Of a DNA stretch of 64,000 nucleotides, positions 10,721 to 21,075 are shown piece by piece. The stretch is taken from NCBI GenBank assembly GCA_027943335.1, contig BSBK01007032.1:62001-126000 (forward strand), given 5' to 3'. A model generated the notes under the pieces. It searched no databases and was not told where the DNA came from. It was given only the letters and a program-made list of their open reading frames with translations. A program made the position numbers and the translations under genes. The DNA is from Chamaecyparis obtusa (taxonomy: Eukaryota; Streptophyta; Pinopsida; Cupressales; Cupressaceae). Every line of letters begins with the position of its first letter. The stretch's first letter is position 1.

Positions 10721-11300
10721 CAAGTTTATACATAACAATGGGATGTATACGCTTCATGTGGATGATGCGCCTAATCCTTGTCTGAATATTCAAACCCACA
10801 CTACTCCTATTCCTAATAGTAATCCCCCTTCCTCTAATGCTCTTCCTGGCGATGATTGGGGAACTTTGGATTTTACTCCTACCTTTATTGGAGAATATAA
10901 GGTCAATGATCTTTATTTTATGAAGAAACAAAGAGAGTTTGAACAGTGAGTTTTTACATCTAAACCCCTTTGTAATAACTTTGTCACTACTTCCACCCAT
11001 AATGAACCTGTCAAACCTACTAATGATGATATAGTGACTACTGAAGTTCCATTGTCTTCTTCTGATATGGCTTCTTGTTATGGTCCTGGTTATCATTTTC
11101 TAGTTAAACAAGGATTTAATAGTCAAGGATGTGGTAAGCATAAACAGGGAATTCAAATGCCCTTACACACTAGGGGGCATGAGCATTCTTATGGATTGGG
11201 ATTTAGTCCTTAGCAACAAATCAATGTTAACAACATCTCAAATAATACTTCAAAACATGATGAACCTGTGAAGGAATTTTACCAAGAGGTTCTTTCTTCT
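10721..11300 (+). pseudogene. Post-protease region with G-patch-like motif, element G1
   Basis: In the frame following the protease stop, sequence such as DDWGTLDFTPTFIGEYKVND runs to a TGA at 10947-10949. Beyond it are VKQGFNSQGCGKHKQGIQMP and a later YGLGFSP. The spacing of glycines and aromatic residues resembles a degenerate G-patch, an RNA-binding motif known after the protease in some plant gypsy elements and in some retroviruses. Similarity to known elements ends near 11300, before any RT. Moderately sure of the motif, not of any remaining function. Confidence 0.6.
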
Positions 11301-11309
11301 CAAAAAAAA

Positions 11310-12516
11310 ACAAAAAGTGGAAAAAACCCTTTTTGAAGGGTTATATCATGGATAATGAAGAAATAGAGGGCAATGAGGAGGATATGTATGTTGAGGAAAT
11401 AGAGGATGAGGAGGAGGAGCCCTGTAAGGCTTTTTCCTTGAAAAAGGCAAATTTTAAAGGATCTTCTTCTAAGAAATATGTTAAAAGGACTTTTGTTGAA
11501 GAGTCTGATACTGATAAGGGCACTGAAGATGAGGGTTATGAAGAGGAAAAGGGGAAATAGGGGAATAAGAGGAAAAGAGGTGACACCACTGGTAACAACA
11601 AAAAGGAAAAAAGAGTGATAAGTACCAGTGAGAGGAGAATCATTCTTTCTTCAGAGGATGACAAGAATCATGATTAGGAGAAGAGTTTTGGGGAAAATAT
11701 TGGGGAGGAGATAGATGAAGATTGTAGGTTGGAGGTCGACATTGGTAATCTAGGTGAAGGAAAAATTCCTCTGGAGAAGGAGAAGGATAATTTTCAAAAT
11801 GCCTACTAGGTTATGGAGGAGATTGTGGATAGTATTGATAAAGACATTACAGGAACCAAGGAGATGGAGAATGCTACCAATAAGAATATTGAAAAGTAAA
11901 AAGGTGGGTAAAAGATTTACCTAAAGACAAGAGTTTCTTGGTGGATTTTACCTACACGCTTGGTAAAATGATAGATGATATAGGAAATATTAAAAAGGAA
12001 ATGCGGGTGATGGGTTGCGAGGTGAACATCATTAAGAAGACCAGTGTAGGGGACAAACCAGTTGTTGTGTGCCTTGATCAAATGAAAGATGTGGTGGGTA
12101 GGGCAGAGGCTTTTGCTAAAATGGTTGACAAGGTCTGTGAGATGGAAAAAATATTCAAAGAGAAGGAGGAAAGAGCTATGGATGGGGACTTTGAAGGCAA
12201 GTTCCATACGCTGAATAACAGAGTGGATAACTTTGAAGACTCCATGAGAAAAATTGGTGAGAAATGCCTTGTTAGTCTCAGAGCATACACTGAACATGCC
12301 AAGATCTTGGTTGACAAGATAGAATAGGAGAAGGGTGATAAAGAGGTTAAGGAGTTGAAAGACACTATGGGGTCTGGAAAGCATACACAAGCTAGCACAA
12401 GAAAATCTTGTATCAAAGATGACAAAGAGGGTAAGGACCTGGAAGAGCTCAAGAACTCTGTTGGGCAGATGCAGCTTATGATGATCCAGGATGAAGACCT
12501 TATGAAGTGCATATAG
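11310..12516 (+). pseudogene. Unnamed acidic/coiled-coil protein family (copy 2)
   Basis: In one reading the stretch gives a very acidic N-terminus (EEIEDEEEEPC), a Lys-rich nuclear-signal-like patch (GNKRKRG, KKEKRV), another acidic block, and a long predicted coiled coil from about 11940 (VDFTYTLGKMIDDIGNIKKE ... NRVDNFEDSMRKIGEKC). In-frame stops fall at 11558-11560, 11675, 11808, 11897 and 12325-12327. After the last, homologous protein continues (EKGDKEVKELKD ... DLMKCI) to a TAG at 12514-12516. The end is clearly related to 60850-62161, including the stop after VDKIE, and weakly to the end of copy 1. No characterised family was recognised; a transposon-borne nuclear or RNA-binding accessory protein is a guess. 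Confidence 0.5.
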
Positions 12517-12943
12517 TTGTCTTTTGCTTTGTTGTCCTATCTTTTTGTTGTCCTTGTATGTGATTTTTTTTTTACCGTCTGCTATTATGGTTGTTTACTT
12601 TTGTGTTTGGGCTTTTGTTCCTCGGTGCTGTGGCATTGTTTCTGTAAAATTTAGAAAAGAAAAAATTGAAAGTCTTTATGATAAAAGAGGAGAATACAAT
12701 GTATTTTTTGGATATCAAAAAAATATTAGAATCAAATATAAATTGAATGAAAAGGAGATTAAGTAATTACAAAAATTATTGAAAGAACAACATGATTTAT
12801 TTTGTAAGAGTTTCACTAAATTAAAAATAGTTAGGGAAGAAAAAGTTATGATTGAATTAAAATTAATGGATCATTGAACATTGAAACCACTTTCCTTAAA
12901 GGTAACTTAATTGGATGAAATTATTTAACAAAAAATACATGAA
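12517..12943. other. AT-rich DNA with no recognisable gene
   Basis: T-rich then A-rich sequence. Short open pieces with Lys/Ile bias have no recognisable motif. Confidence 0.5.
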
Positions 12944-12948
12944 CTATA

Positions 12949-13329
12949 TGATAGAGTTGATGAAAAACAACCCACAGCTCCCAAGAACACCTACACGCAA
13001 ACACCTGTCATAGAAAGAGAGAGAAGCAAATAGCTATGCAGGCCTAAATGCATTGATCCATGAGAGAAGAAATCCTTGATGTGCAAAAACAAAAGTTACA
13101 ATCAATAATGAAATGTCAAAAAAGGTTACAATGTGTTATGAGATCAATCCTTATAAAAGGAGATCAGAAACCCTAAAAAGGTAAAACCCTAGGTTGCATA
13201 ATAATAATTAATAAATTAATTAATTATTATATGCCTAAATTTTAGCTTAAGTCGAAAGATGTAATAAGTGACTGAATAATTAAATCAATATGATTCAATT
13301 CATCAGTAAAACACTTTATTACTCTAACA
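12949..13329 (-). repeat. 3' LTR of the non-coding LTR element
   Basis: 381 bp, aligned to 15933-16315 with scattered substitutions and small indels. On the minus strand it contains CCTTTTATAAGG, a TATA-like palindrome, at about the same place as in the partner LTR. Confidence 0.95.
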
Positions 13330-13343
13330 CCCCCCCTTAAGAT
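13330..13343 (-). other. Polypurine tract
   Basis: The minus strand reads CTTAAGGGGGGGG immediately before the 3' LTR, the normal site for plus-strand priming. Confidence 0.85.
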
Positions 13344-14439
13344 AGGCTTTGGGAGAACCTAAAAACCTAAAAAGAACTACTGAAAGAAAATGGGTCCCGA
13401 CAACAAAGGCTTGATCAGGTACCCAAGTACAAAAGAGAGTCTCTACAAAGCGGAGAAATAGAGAAAATCACATGGGAAAAACTCTACTCCAAAAAGACAC
13501 AAAAACTAGTCTGAAGGACTGAAGAAGCCTCCAAAACTAGGAATGTTCCAGAAAATAGGAACAAAGATGAACATGTACAACATCACTAAAGCATGAAACT
13601 GCAATCTCTGTCAAGAAGAAACTGATGATCTAAAGATCCTCCACAGAAATATGACCAGGTAGAGAAGACTATAATCTGCATGAGTGCCCTCAAATGACAC
13701 TACTTGAATCAGGAGGCAAACAAAGGAAAACACCTGAACTTGAAGATACAGATGGCATAAACACCAAAAGCCTGGAGAGCTGATCAATCATAGTTGGAAG
13801 AGTGCATCTAAAAATAGGAAAGAAAAGAGTGTCCTTATGGTAAATGATCCATCTCACCGGAATGCATAGGTACCCAGCCACTGCAACCACCTAGTACACA
13901 GGATCAAATACTAAATACATGGCTCACACAATCGAACCAAGGAAGTAGTAGAACCAATAGTAGAAACCCCCCCATATTGCTGACAAGGGAGTAATGACAG
14001 GTACACTGAAAAGATCATCCAATATGAACTACATGATGAAGATGAATCTGAAACATCGAATGTGCAGAGAGAGTACAAACATAAATAAGGATACTTGAGG
14101 CTAATGTCGGTGGAGGAACATTCACATGACAAAGGAAGATGGAAAATAAAGGTAAACATCAAAACCCCCCTAGCACTTTATAATGGAGTGTGAGTACAAT
14201 TAGCATGAACATGTGCAAGATCCTATCAAAGTAATAGAATGGCACTTTATCTCAGTGTGTGTGCATCAAAGAATGCTACAAAAAATGAAGTATACATTGC
14301 TCAAAGAAGATTAAAGGCTGCTCAAAAAATAACAACCTAAGACGAGCCATCCCTCAAAGGGAAGAGATCCCAAGACCTGAAACAACCAAGATATCCACTA
14401 GACTGTAAAAAAGAAAGAATCTAAATAAAATGAACATAG

Positions 14440-15830
14440 AGAAGAATCTGGAAAAATGACTCACAACACTGAAAATGTCTCTGAACAAGCTTTCTAATGA
14501 TATATCATTTTCTAAAAAATGGAGTCCAGATGTGCAAGATAGAGCTCACGGAGTGCAGAACTGAAGATCTAGCTTTGACAGAGAAAAAACCATCAAAAAA
14601 TAAAACCAAAAAATATAACCTCTAGATCTGGAAAGAGCTCAGAATCAGCTTTCCAACGATATCTCCTTTGCCAAATTTTGACATCGTATGCTCAAGATAT
14701 GAGCAAAAAAACAACCGTTGTGCTGGAGGGCCCAAAGATGGTGTCTGCAAGGATCTGAGGATGGGTGACATCAACAAAAGGACAAAAAACCACATGAAAC
14801 CATCAGATCTGATAAAATCTTAGAAAGATCTTTTTAGCAATATCTCATTTTCCAAAAATGGAGCCCGAATGGAAGAGAAACGGATCTCGAAAGGCAAGAG
14901 GTCTGAAATGCCACGATCACAGAGAACATCTGACTTTGATAGAAAAAAAGAGCATCAAAATGGAAAAATCACAAAACCATACTAGCAAATTCAGATCGGG
15001 CTCAGAACTAGCTTTTCGATGATATATTGCATGCCCAATTACGATCCCAGATGCCTGAGATATTCACAAAAAGCCTAGGCACCCTTTAAAAAGCTCAAAA
15101 AAGATCAAATCTCTGCTGACATCATTAATCTGGGAGCTAAAAGTTGACATCCAGATGGTCATCATAGGGAAAATCCCCCTGGGGCTAAGAAAAATAGGCC
15201 CTCGTCACATGGGTGACCAGGGGCCTAAGAAAAAGACGCAGGGGCTGGCGACAGGACCCCCATAGGACCTAGGGGTTCAACTAGAGGTGCAGTGGAGAAG
15301 AGGCCGTGGAGTGGTGAAGCATGGAGCTGGGTGGCAGCATGGGCGTGGGTGGTGGCGAGAGCGCGGTGCATGGCGTGGGCCGTGGTGTGGGCCGTGGTGT
15401 GGGCTATGGCCATTGGGCAGTTGAGTGGAGGCCATTTGGGCGGCACCCAGGTGACTACCCCCCCCAATTTTTTTTTAATTTTTTTTGGTGAGATCGTATA
15501 CCTCAGAGTGCGTGCGAGGCTGTATGGCCTGGTATGCCAAAAAAATTTTCCATAGAGGCCAACTTGTCCAAAATTGACAAGCTTTATATGGATTTTGACT
15601 ATCTCGAGCCTTTTGGACGCAATTGTGAGGTCTGTTTGGGCCAAAAGTGCTTCAAAAAATACTGATAGCCTCGAGATCCATGCCAGGGCTGATTGCAAAA
15701 AAAATTTCTCGCAGATTCCAACTTTGTCCAAATTGGACAAATTTTATATGGATCTTAGGGTTCTTGGATGCTCTGAACACAACTGTGAGGTTCGTTTGAA
15801 GCCAAGATCACCAAAAAAATAGGTCCCCCC
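14440..15830 (-). repeat. Degenerate internal repeats of the non-coding LTR element
   Basis: At least four diverged units around 14490, 14650, 14820 and 15000 share the phrase GATATCTCMTTTNCCAAAA near AGATCTGG and AGCTTTC words. A second pair of about 100 bp units (about 15560-15660 and 15718-15818) shares CAACTTGTCCAAA, TTTATATGGAT and TGTGAGGT. They do not form a protein and look like old tandem duplications. Confidence 0.65.
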
Positions 15831-15920
15831 CAGATTTGACAGGAAACCCTCTCTGAAAACATACATCTAATGAACACGGCCGAATCTCTTAGAAGGAGGA
15901 TAGGGGCAAGAAGATCTAAA

Positions 15921-15932
15921 GCTCTGATACCA
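15921..15932 (-). other. Primer-binding site (initiator Met tRNA type)
   Basis: Minus strand TGGTATCAGAGC directly abuts the 5' LTR with no gap. This is the standard plant PBS. Confidence 0.92.
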
Positions 15933-16315
15933 TGATGGAGTTGATGAAAAACAACCCATAGCTCCCAACAACACCTGGACACAAACACCTATCATAGAAA
16001 GAGAGAGAAGCAAATAGCTATGGAGGCCTGAATGCATTGATCCACAAGAGAGAAGAAATTTTTGATGTGCAAAAACAAAAGTTGCAATCAATAATGACAT
16101 GTTAGAAAAGGTTACAATGTGTTATGAGATCAATCCTTATAAAAGGAGATCAGAAACCCTAAAAGGGTAAAACCCTAAGTTGCATAATAATAATTAATAA
16201 AGAAATTAATTATTATATGGCTAAAGTTTAGCTTAAGTTGAAAGAGGTAATAAGTGACTGAATAATTAAATCAATATGATTCAATTAATCAGTAAAACAC
16301 TTTATTACTCTAACA
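15933..16315 (-). repeat. 5' LTR of the non-coding LTR element
   Basis: 383 bp. It holds the CCTTTTATAAGG TATA-like core (minus strand, near 16137-16148) expected to start the element transcript running toward lower coordinates. Confidence 0.95.
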
Positions 16316-16320
16316 CTATA

Positions 16321-17250
16321 AGAATATAAATATATTTAAATTTAAATTTTTATTTTAGAAAATATATTTTTAACATTATATTAATAAAATAAAAATTAAG
16401 CCCACAATTGAAAATAGACTACATCTTAGGCAAATGACAACCATAACATTATAGTTAATGTAAAAGCTTAAATTATAGCAGAAGTTTGAGTCTAGTTAGT
16501 TTGGCATCACTACATTGTGTGAGTTATGGATTTAATATCAGACTATCTTGAACACAAATATAACATAATTGAAATAAATTTAAACTTATTAACTTTAATA
16601 TGATGATTATTCTTAAACATAAACCATTTCAATTGATCATTTTATTCAAAAACTACAATAATTATTTTGTACCTTTGAATTTGAGTAAGACATAAAATTA
16701 TTAACAAATCTCTCTCTTAAAACCATGAGATTCCAAAATACAACTTCAAAAATTAATATTTGCTCTGTATACATTGAACAACTTAATATTTGAGGAGAAT
16801 ACATTTTATGATTCATGCTCTATTAGTATTAAATTAATAATATATGTGCCATCTTTATAAAAAAGAAATATATAAATTTATTGTTGTTTCCCTATGCATT
16901 CAATCCGATTTATCCCATTTTTTAAATTACTCTCCTAAAAGAAAAGTGAATGTTGACCACTTCTTCCTCATTTCTAGGTTCGAAGAGGGGTTATTCCTTC
17001 TTCCTTGTAGACCAACATTGTGTTTCCATCTAATTCTGTCTATATTCTTAGAGTTGAATTTTCTTCTACAATTATTAGTAAAAAAAATTAATTCTTTCTT
17101 TTTTAAGAGGGAATTTATTAGATGGATTTTGTATCCTCTACTCTATTTATAAAATATATAAATCTACATTGGTAAATAACATGGCATTATATTTAGGACC
17201 CATCTATGCATATCCATTCATTTATTTTATTCTCCCTAACTTGCACATAA
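16321..17250. other. AT-rich DNA with no recognisable gene
   Basis: Very AT-rich. Short open stretches (for example near 16844-17152) lack recognisable motifs and are judged chance. Confidence 0.5.
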
Positions 17251-18290
17251 GGATGGTGTGGGTGTGAATGGTGTATACTACGTACATAGTTACCTCCTAG
17301 GTTTTATTCACTTGAGGTTATTTATTTCTTACTTACTCTATGTTAGTTAAGTTTAATTGAGGATTTCTTTGGTTCATTTTTTATTTGTGTCTCATCTCAT
17401 ATTATTCTGACATGTCATACTCTTATATTGTCTTATCATCTCACCTTACCTATATAAGCATTCCATCTCTTGTACATTATACATAAATGGTCCATTCAAT
17501 TGTTATAGATCATCATTTGCATCCATAATCAAGTAATACATTTTTTCTACTCTTTTATAGAAGGTTTATTTATATTTTTATAGGATATCTTTAGATGTTG
17601 AGTGTATGTATGACTCTTACAGTGTGTACCATCTTAAATTGTAATCACCTAAGTAGTGTACAATTTTAAAATTATTTAGAACCTACCTTACTGTGTTTTT
17701 ATTATATCTTTCATAATAGGACTTCCAAATTGCACTCAATGAATACCTAAATTCAAATTTGAGTCCTTTATCCCTTCAACCTTGTTTAAAATAAAGACCT
17801 AAGCCCTTATTTCTAAGTGTGCTCCTTTAGTTTTTTCTTCAATCCAATGATTTATTTCAGCTCTTATGCCATAAGTTACCATTTCTGGTCACAATGTTCT
17901 ATCCTAACCTAGAAGCTAGTTGTTAGTTCTAATCCCCTATCCCCTAATTTCTCAAGACCCATAGTCCTAATTGGGCCTAAATTGGGTTGAAAAAAAGTTT
18001 CAAATGTTCTATTCCTAGGTACAAAATGTTTCAAATGCCCTATACCCTAATTTTTTAGCCCAAATTTAAATTGGGTCCCCGTCTCAGTGATTTGGTAGAG
18101 GATTAGGATTTACAATCAACTCTCTCATCCAATTAGGTATAAAATTAAGATTCAAACTTAATTTTGGAAAAATTAAATAAATTACAAAGTTTGAGCCTCA
18201 AGAAAATCAATCATTTGTATATTATTTCAACATCAACATGAAGCTTCAAAAGGATTGTGATGATGACTAAGAGATCACCAACTAATGATT

Positions 18291-18343
<53 letters not shown>

Positions 18344-19462
18344 GATTGGGTATGGTTTCATGTTATATTTAGATCTACATGTTTGTGCTTAATGTATATA
18401 CTTTTTACATGATTTTAATAACATGTTGATTTCATTTTCATATGGGATTTACTCTATCACACTAGGGCAGATATTTACATTGCATTTATGCACTTTAGCT
18501 CATATCAATTTAAACATATTCTAGGTTCACTTAATAAATTTAAACATATTATAGGTTCACATAGTTTATGCACTTTAGCTCATATCAATTTAACCATATT
18601 CTAGGTTCCTTGGTGTATGCTTCACTTAATCATTCATATCATGAGCTAGCTGTCTATGATTCTCATGTTTTTTGTTGCACTGAGATCATGATTTAGCTCC
18701 TTATCTATCCAAATGCTCTTGAATTATCTTTCTAATCAGCAATAAGGGTCTTCCTCCTTTAAGCAAGGTTTTATTTTACTGCATAAATGAACTTTGTGCA
18801 GTAAGAAATTTCCTTCCTCAAGTGAGGTTCATTCTTATTACTTATCTTTTGTGTAGTAGGGGTTCTCCTCCATTAAGCATGAATTTATTTCTATTACTTA
18901 TCTTCATTTTGGTTTATCATATCTATCTATCTAGTTGTCTTTGGAGATAGGAACACCAAAGCAAGGGGTTAAATGAGGCAAACTTCTATACGACCCCAAC
19001 ACTTTTCCATGTTTCTATGTGTGTAGGTGATGAACAGGTACCCAAGTCATGGGTTCTAGATTATCTAAAGAAATCTATGGTTTTTATATTCTATGTTGAA
19101 TAGGAATACAACACGACACAGAGACATCCATGTATATTTCTACAATCTGAGGCTAAGATCTTCACACTAATTTAGTAAACAAATTATCATTTCTCACTTC
19201 TATAATCAAAATATTCATATCTATTGTAATTTGGGATTTATTAGCTTATTTTCTATATTTTCCTTCATAATTGTAAGATACTTGTAATAGTTTGATTCTT
19301 TAATCTTGTCTTTAGCTTATCTAAGATTATTCATTTTATTTAAGTAAAATTATAGTTAATTTAGTTGGATTAAAACTTTCCCCTAGCTCTGCATACTAGT
19401 AGAAGTGAGGTAGTGTAAGGAAGGTTTTCTCTTGTGAAAGTTAGAAAACATCTTGGTCTACA
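17250..19462 (+). repeat. Candidate LTR of a second gypsy-type element (G2)
   Basis: The right edge at CA 19461-19462 is set by the PBS-like TTTTGGTGAGCCCTACA that follows, as in element G1. A TATA core (CTATATAAGC, near 17449) lies in the left third. The left edge is not defined and 17250 is approximate. The interior includes a long CT microsatellite and a local duplication of TTTATGCACTTTAGCTCATA (near 18485 and 18565). Confidence 0.45.
18293..18342 (+). repeat. (CT)n microsatellite
   Basis: 25 uninterrupted CT units, probably polymorphic, lying in the presumed LTR/leader of element G2. Confidence 0.97.
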
Positions 19463-20500
19463 TTTTGGTGAGCCCTACATGAATGTTGATATGTCAGATA
19501 TCATTTTTGATGCATTTTAAAAGGCATTCTCTAAGGATAACTTTGACACATTAGATAAATCCTTGAATGATTTCCTAGATACTGCCTATTATAGTTCAAG
19601 TCTACCAAACACCTTCCATGTGAGAGGAATTCCTTGCTGAGGCCTAATGAGTTTGTGAATGTTATGGTAGTCTTAGTGGTGCCTTCAAAGACTAAGAGAC
19701 TGATCATTTGTTGATTGTTTCTATTCCTTTTCCTAAGAAGGTAAAGTATACACATGATATATCATGAGGGGTTAGAAATTCATATATTTTTGTAGAGTTC
19801 TCTCGATATAGGAATGAGTCAAATAATATTGTTTCTCATACCTATAGAAATTGGAAGAATAATGATAATGTTAATCAAACTCATGTGGTTCTACCCCCTC
19901 CTCAACCTGATCATCCTCAAGAACCTAAACTGGCAAATAGGAAAACTAGTGACTATGATCTTATCGAGCAACTTTGATCTACTCTTGATAAAATATCACT
20001 CTAGGAGTTTCTTCAATAGCACTAGTTTATCAAGGCATGCTTCAGGAATTCCTTCAAAATATTCTTCTTCCTTCTTCTACAAGACCAGTGGATGTGAATG
20101 TGATGATGGATCGTATTCATATCGATATGTCAAATATTACTTTCTATTTGCATGAACTTCTATCTCTAGAAATAGAGAATCTTTCAGATCCTTTAATGAT
20201 AATACTATTTTTTCATGGCATAGGTATAACCAAAACTCTTATTGACACCAATTTGGCTCTCAACGTATGTGGTTTGGACCTATTTCCCAAATTCAAGGTG
20301 AAGAAGAACTAACTAGAAGCATATTCTTTATTAATTTGAGGGTTCAAATTGTTCGAGTATTTTTAGGGTTTTCTGAGAAGGGTCATTTTTATCTTTTTAA
20401 CATTCAGAATCATGCATGTATCTACAAACATTATCCAAAAGAGAGTTGTTTGAAACTAAAATTGAAGCTATTGTTGTATTGTCATTGATGTCAAACCTTA
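19463..20500 (+). pseudogene. Decayed Gag-protease remnant of gypsy element G2
   Basis: After the PBS-like sequence, several frames show gypsy-like pieces: a start resembling MNVDMSDIIFDAF, a Gag-like stretch with many stops, and at 20037-20312 LLSLEIENLSDP followed by TKTLIDTNLALNVCGLDLF. That last piece is the protease signature with the catalytic ID(T/N)GS changed to IDTNLA. A further RVFLGFSEKGHFYL-like piece follows in another frame. No RT or integrase follows; similarity fades near 20500. It is a heavily mutated, truncated relative of element G1, not functional. Confidence 0.6.
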
Positions 20501-20559
20501 ACTAGTAAGACTGTTGCTACTTAGGAAAGTACTATATCTATTTGATTGTTGTGAAGGAG

Positions 20560-21075
20560 AAAAGCAAGGTTGGTAACAATAGCACCTAGGGAAAGGTTGA
20601 GTTATCTTGATACTTCAATGAGTACTTGGTTATGTTGCACAATGATGAGATAATGTATTTTTTATCTTAGTAAGACTGAAGACTAAACTAGTAGGCTTAA
20701 CTGAGCAAAAGTGAAGAAATCTAGTTTAAGCCGAGTGATGTTAGTGTCAACCGAGTTAATATATGCCGAGTAATTTTAGTGTTGATTGGACATTAGTTAA
20801 TTGTCGAGGAATACAGTGTTACCCGAGGAAATAGTTTTAGTATTGGCTGAGCTTTCTAATTAAGACTGAGGAGTTGAACACAATATTGACCGAGCGGCAG
20901 TATTTTACATTTGAGGGAGAATTCAGATTTCCAGCCAACATCGTTGAATTCTTGGATTATGTAAAACATGTTGACTTTATTTATTGATTGTATAAAATCA
21001 TTTAATGCACTATAAAATATTTTATTGTAAATCTATTAAGATATTTGAGATGTTTCAAGAAAAGGAGATGAAGAA
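20560..21075. repeat. LTR-like remnant with repeated ACCGAG/GCCGAG words
   Basis: Words such as AACCGAGTT, GCCGAGT and GACCGAGC recur at 30-60 bp intervals (20700-20900). A similar texture appears at 62460-62580 in the copia-like 3' LTR, so this is probably a fragment of the same LTR family. Confidence 0.4.

Larger units (their letters stand above)
12949..16315 (-). mobile_element. Complete non-coding LTR retrotransposon (LARD/TRIM-like)
   Basis: Two direct repeats, 12949-13329 and 15933-16315, are near-identical and have TG...CA ends when read on the minus strand (TGTTAGAG ... CCATCA). The 5-bp sequence CTATA flanks both outer edges (12944-12948 and 16316-16320), a target-site duplication. 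On the minus strand the repeat at 15933-16315 is followed at once by TGGTATCAGAGC (15921-15932), the classic initiator-Met primer-binding site. The repeat at 12949-13329 is preceded by AAGGGGGGGG, a polypurine tract. The 2.6-kb interior has no gag, protease, RT or integrase, so it must have moved with enzymes from another element, probably copia-like given the PBS. All structural parts needed for mobilisation in trans appear intact. Confidence 0.95.

Noticed and set aside
15225..15740. 171-codon minus frame and 87-codon plus frame in the GC-rich part of the non-coding LTR element
   Set aside because: Both read through degenerate tandem repeats and His/Ala- or Trp/Ala-rich low-complexity sequence. 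There is no retroelement domain, and no matching frame position relative to the PBS.
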